A stretch of DNA of 57,443 nucleotides. Source: Rhizobiales bacterium Ga0077525. GTDB lineage: Bacteria > Pseudomonadota > Alphaproteobacteria > Rhizobiales > Xanthobacteraceae. The stretch is from contig LNDS01000002.1 of assembly GCA_001464835.1 (NCBI GenBank), positions 1-57,443 on the forward strand, written 5' to 3'. The notes below the pieces were generated by a model that was given only the letters and a program-made list of their open reading frames with translations, was not told where the DNA came from and did not search any database. The translations under genes and the position numbers were made by a program. Positions 55,206 through 57,443 of this stretch are shown piece after piece (positions within the stretch are counted from its first letter, which is position 1; every line of letters starts with the position of its first letter).

Positions 55206-55245
55206 TCCTTGTCACCACAGCGAATTCCTTGTCACCACAGCGAAC
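55206..55245. repeat. Two 20-bp tandem direct repeats
   Basis: TCCTTGTCACCACAGCGAAT at 55206-55225 is followed at once by TCCTTGTCACCACAGCGAAC at 55226-55245 (19 of 20 identical). They lie upstream of the zinc-ribbon gene and may be a duplicated promoter or binding site, or replication slippage. Confidence 0.6.
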
Positions 55246-55255
55246 GACGATTGGC

Positions 55256-55438
55256 ATGATGAATTCCCGGCCCGGCAAACCCTGGCCCACCAAGCCTTGG
55301 CCGAAGTGCTCGACCTGCCATCGTCCGATGTCGCTCAATCGGCAGGTTGCGGCACAGGGCGAGACGGTGCCATCGTTCCTGTGCGAGGATTGTCCGGCGC
55401 ACGGTGCGGAGGCGATGGTGGGGCCGGCGGGGGTTTAG
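55256..55438 (+). CDS. Small zinc-ribbon-like protein
   Basis: A 60-residue protein (MMNSRPGKPWPTKPWPKCST...) with two CxxC knuckles, KCSTCHRP and LCEDCPAH, spaced as in a zinc ribbon. Similar tiny two-knuckle proteins occur in Bradyrhizobium-type genomes. ATG 55256 is chosen because it begins the recognisable protein after the tandem repeats; 55202 and 55259 are alternatives, and no strong ribosome-binding site is seen. Nucleic-acid or protein binding is likely; function unknown. Confidence 0.5.
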   Translation: MMNSRPGKPWPTKPWPKCSTCHRPMSLNRQVAAQGETVPSFLCEDCPAHGAEAMVGPAGV

Positions 55439-55459
55439 CCGCGCGCCGTCGGGACCGCT

Positions 55460-55639
55460 GTCGTCCCCGCCTCACTTGTCATCCCCGCCTCACTTGTCGT
55501 CCCCGCGAAGGCGGGGACCCATACGCCGCAGCGCCCTCCCCGCCTCATCCTGAGGAGCGCGCCGAAGCGTTAGCGAAGGCGGGCGTCTCGAAGGAGAGGC
55601 GGCCCCGCCCCACTCCGTTCATCCCCCGCGAAGGCGGGG
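55460..55639. repeat. Cluster of tandem and palindromic repeats
   Basis: An 18-bp tandem unit, GTCGTCCCCGCCTCACTT, occurs about 2.5 times from 55460, running into the hairpin CCCCGC-GAAG-GCGGGG at 55501-55516. The same hairpin recurs at 55624-55639. Between them lies a CCTCATCCTGAGGAGC palindrome near 55540. These are dispersed extragenic elements typical of Hyphomicrobiales and mark the border with the AT-richer DNA that follows. Confidence 0.65.
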
Positions 55640-55671
55640 ACCCAATGCTTGCTTGCCCTCCCCCATAGCAA

Positions 55672-56928
55672 CTATGCCCTGCTTTTCTGTCGCGGCTTGG
55701 GTTTTCTAAAACAAAGGATTACTTCACGTCGCATTCGCCCATCTAACAAAATATTTTTTCTTTGATTTGACGGCGGCGGAAGATACCGCCGATTTGGCGG
55801 CAGCGTCCTAGTGGTTCGCTTTTGAAGTTTTAGGCCAGCCATGCCCGCAATGGCGACGATAATCTTCGCATTGGGAATAAACGTTCCTTTGACTGTATTT
55901 TCACCTACAACGTAAACAGCCTTTCCACCGGGGACGAGCACACGAGCGACTTCGGCAATCGCCCCTTCCATGTCTCGGATAAAGCTCGATAGTACCGCAT
56001 TACTGCGACGAGAAAGTTTAGAACCGAGTCGAAGCCTAGATATCGTTTTCTTTGAGAATTTGCCTTGTGAATTGGCATAGTCGCCAACTTCAGTCCCAAT
56101 GCTTTCGCTCCGGATTTCCCGAATTTTTGCTGTCTGCACGCCCATCCACACCAAAGTGAATTTACTACACCGCATGTAATCGATGGCGTTTAAGTATGGC
56201 GGCGAAGTAAGTACCAAATCGATACTATCGCTTTCAATCTGAAGTTTTCTAGCGTCGCCATGCTTAATAAGCGGAGCCGGCCCCTTTTCCTTCTTGCCAG
56301 AAATGCAGTTTTCCAAAGTACGCGAAACAGAAGCCCTAAAATGGTCGAACGGTTTTATCGGAGCGACGTCATAGCTTCTATGCGGCCTGCTATGTGACAA
56401 ATCCATAGCTAGAGACGCCCCTGCCTGTTTGGTAATTATCAAGCGAGAAAAACCGCACCAAAGCACGTTGCGGGTTGATTCATCGCGCACACCAGATATC
56501 GCTTGCGCGAGCGACGTCAGTTGGCGCCTAGAAACGGCGTCGAACCAATAGCGTATAAATTGACGCGTCTCGCGGTCAGCCTTTGCCGGATACGCGTCCC
56601 TTAATGATAGCGACCTGTAAATCACTTGAGCCCGATCAAAAACATGAACGAGCGTCTTGGCAACCTTCTTTTCGTCTACCGTACACGTCCATACTTTCGA
56701 AATTAGAACTGCCAAAGGGTCGAGATCCACACCAATTGCTTTGTGACCTTGCGACCGCGCTAATGCAAGCACTGTCCCCGACCCCATCATAGGATCGAGA
56801 ACCCGCTTCCCAATTTTTCCGCGCGACAAATAATCTAACGCAATCCCCGGCGCCATGCGCGCAGGAAACGGATGAACAGGATCGCGCCCTAACGCATCAT
56901 ATATTGTTTTGTTATTTGACTTCTTCAT
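55672..56928 (-). CDS. DNA methyltransferase (N4/N6 amino-methylase type)
   Basis: A 418-residue methyltransferase. Motif I DPMMGSGT is at about 45-52, with the acidic AdoMet ribose ligand near GVDLDPL (67-72). The catalytic motif IV reads TSPPY at 241-245, the SPPY form common in N4-cytosine but also in some N6-adenine enzymes. FPARMAP precedes motif I. The long insert between the motifs may hold the target-recognition region. Base composition is clearly lower in GC than the rest of the window, suggesting recent transfer. It overlaps the upstream gene by 4 bp; that gene may encode a partner in a restriction-modification system. Confidence 0.85.
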   Translation of the reverse strand: MKKSNNKTIYDALGRDPVHPFPARMAPGIALDYLSRGKIGKRVLDPMMGSGTVLALARSQGHKAIGVDLDPLAVLISKVWTCTVDEKKVAKTLVHVFDRAQVIYRSLSLRDAYPAKADRETRQFIRYWFDAVSRRQLTSLAQAISGVRDESTRNVLWCGFSRLIITKQAGASLAMDLSHSRPHRSYDVAPIKPFDHFRASVSRTLENCISGKKEKGPAPLIKHGDARKLQIESDSIDLVLTSPPYLNAIDYMRCSKFTLVWMGVQTAKIREIRSESIGTEVGDYANSQGKFSKKTISRLRLGSKLSRRSNAVLSSFIRDMEGAIAEVARVLVPGGKAVYVVGENTVKGTFIPNAKIIVAIAGMAGLKLQKRTTRTLPPNRRYLPPPSNQRKNILLDGRMRREVILCFRKPKPRQKSRA

Positions 56929-57377
56929 TGCTTCTTTGCAGCCCGAGCTTGGGCTCTAATTGTGTCGATAATGATTGAAATTCCAGTCGCCACTTTACGA
57001 GGCAATTCCGATTTGTTTCCGGCGACGCTGTACTGCGAACGGGGCTTTCTTTCGATACGAACCCAGGCATTCTCAGAGTCTTGCAAACTGAGAATCTCAT
57101 AAAGACTGCCAACATCAAGCGTGACTACCCCATCGTCGTCGCATACGAAAATTGCGAAAGAGTCAGAATATGCAGTAGTCAAATCCAATAAGTCGGACAC
57201 CTGTTCTAGATTGAACGTGAATCTCCATGGAGACATCCGTTTTGCCGAATGCTTGATAAAGACCCCTATCTTTCCATTTAAGACAAACGCATTTATTCGA
57301 CCCTCCTTCACGAAGGGGCGCAGCATCACTGAAAAATCAGATTCCACAACCTGGCCTGCACCCGGTTCGGTTGACAC
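56925..57377 (-). CDS. Hypothetical companion of the methyltransferase, 5' end altered by an IS
   Basis: A 150-residue reading frame, AT-rich like its neighbour and overlapping it by 4 bp. The conserved-looking core is INAFVLNGKIGVFIKHSAKR and SPWRFTFNLEQVSDLLDL, then VTLDVGSLYEIL; proteins of this kind tend to accompany methyltransferases, but no nuclease motif is certain. The first 9-10 codons (MSTEPGAGQ) lie in sequence that looks like the terminal repeat of an IS3-family element, so the native start is probably lost, or lies at ATG 57327. It could be a restriction or modification accessory protein; function is unknown. Confidence 0.55.
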   Translation of the reverse strand: MSTEPGAGQVVESDFSVMLRPFVKEGRINAFVLNGKIGVFIKHSAKRMSPWRFTFNLEQVSDLLDLTTAYSDSFAIFVCDDDGVVTLDVGSLYEILSLQDSENAWVRIERKPRSQYSVAGNKSELPRKVATGISIIIDTIRAQARAAKKQ

Positions 57378-57443
57378 CCGCTTAAGCTAATCCGGCCTTC
57401 CGCTCGAACTCCACAGGGCTCATATATCCGATCGTCGAGTGCC
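57352..57443 (-). mobile_element. End of an IS3-family insertion sequence (transposase 3' end and terminal repeat)
   Basis: The minus strand encodes HSTIGYMSPVEFERKAGLA followed by TAA (57382-57384), the characteristic C-terminus of an IS3-family OrfB transposase; the rest runs off the right edge. Outward of the stop, TGGCCTGCACCCGGTTCGGT (from 57352) looks like the terminal inverted repeat starting with TG. The element therefore joins the truncated-looking hypothetical gene at about 57351. Confidence 0.75.

Noticed and set aside
55460..55517. Tandem repeats considered as a CRISPR fragment
   Set aside because: 18-bp units are contiguous, without spacers, and only about 2.5 copies; no cas genes are present.

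Overview
The window is GC-rich chromosomal DNA of an alphaproteobacterium of the Hyphomicrobiales, close to the Bradyrhizobium/Pseudolabrys/Oligotropha (Xanthobacteraceae) group. The evidence is the many ABC_sub_bind (TrpX-type) binding proteins with RRREF signal peptides, the TRAP transporters, a cox operon laid out as in Oligotropha, and the typical intergenic palindromes. No rRNA, tRNA, CRISPR or phage module was seen. The genes call for a soil or water heterotroph able to oxidise CO.

Layout. (1) 1-6931 (-): the N-terminal 2310 codons of a giant filamentous haemagglutinin-type adhesin that runs off the left edge. (2) 7.2-9.8 kb: a CadC-like winged-helix/TPR regulator broken by a frameshift, a small secreted protein and a lipoprotein. 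(3) 10.2-18.8 kb (-): one long catabolic operon, TRAP PQM, GntR regulator, hydroxyacid dehydrogenase, CaiB-type CoA-transferase, then a second TRAP PQM. A complete IS30-family element (18.9-20.1 kb) now separates it from a divergent pdxA-like and amidohydrolase pair. (4) 22.3-30.6 kb (-): a form I aerobic CO dehydrogenase cluster, coxC-M-S-L-D-E-F.

(5) 30.9-49.5 kb (-): the most unusual part. Five consecutive operons are each headed by the same element, a 13-bp box ending in CCAAGG preceded by two or three 10-bp direct repeats of NNCGATTCAG. In four of the five the box lies 72-85 bp before the first start codon. The operons are: two tiny proteins + hybrid histidine kinase + response regulator; ModA-like protein + three TrpX proteins; DUF1080 protein + two TrpX proteins; cupin + three TrpX proteins; RsbW-like + STAS + NCS2 permease with a C-terminal kinase-like domain + RsbU-like phosphatase. 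Eight binding proteins are present with no ABC permease or ATPase. From the fifth element diverges (+) STAS + RsbW-like + winged-helix/NB-ARC-like ATPase regulator, whose DNA-binding domain type fits direct-repeat operators. I read this as one regulon joining ligand binding, phosphorelay and partner switching; that is inference.

(6) 52.5-55.4 kb (+): an HTH protein, a Crp/Fnr regulator, a HisKA_2 histidine kinase and a small zinc-ribbon protein. (7) 55.4-57.4 kb: palindromic and tandem repeats, then AT-richer, apparently acquired DNA with a DNA methyltransferase and a companion gene whose 5' end meets the end of an IS3-family element.
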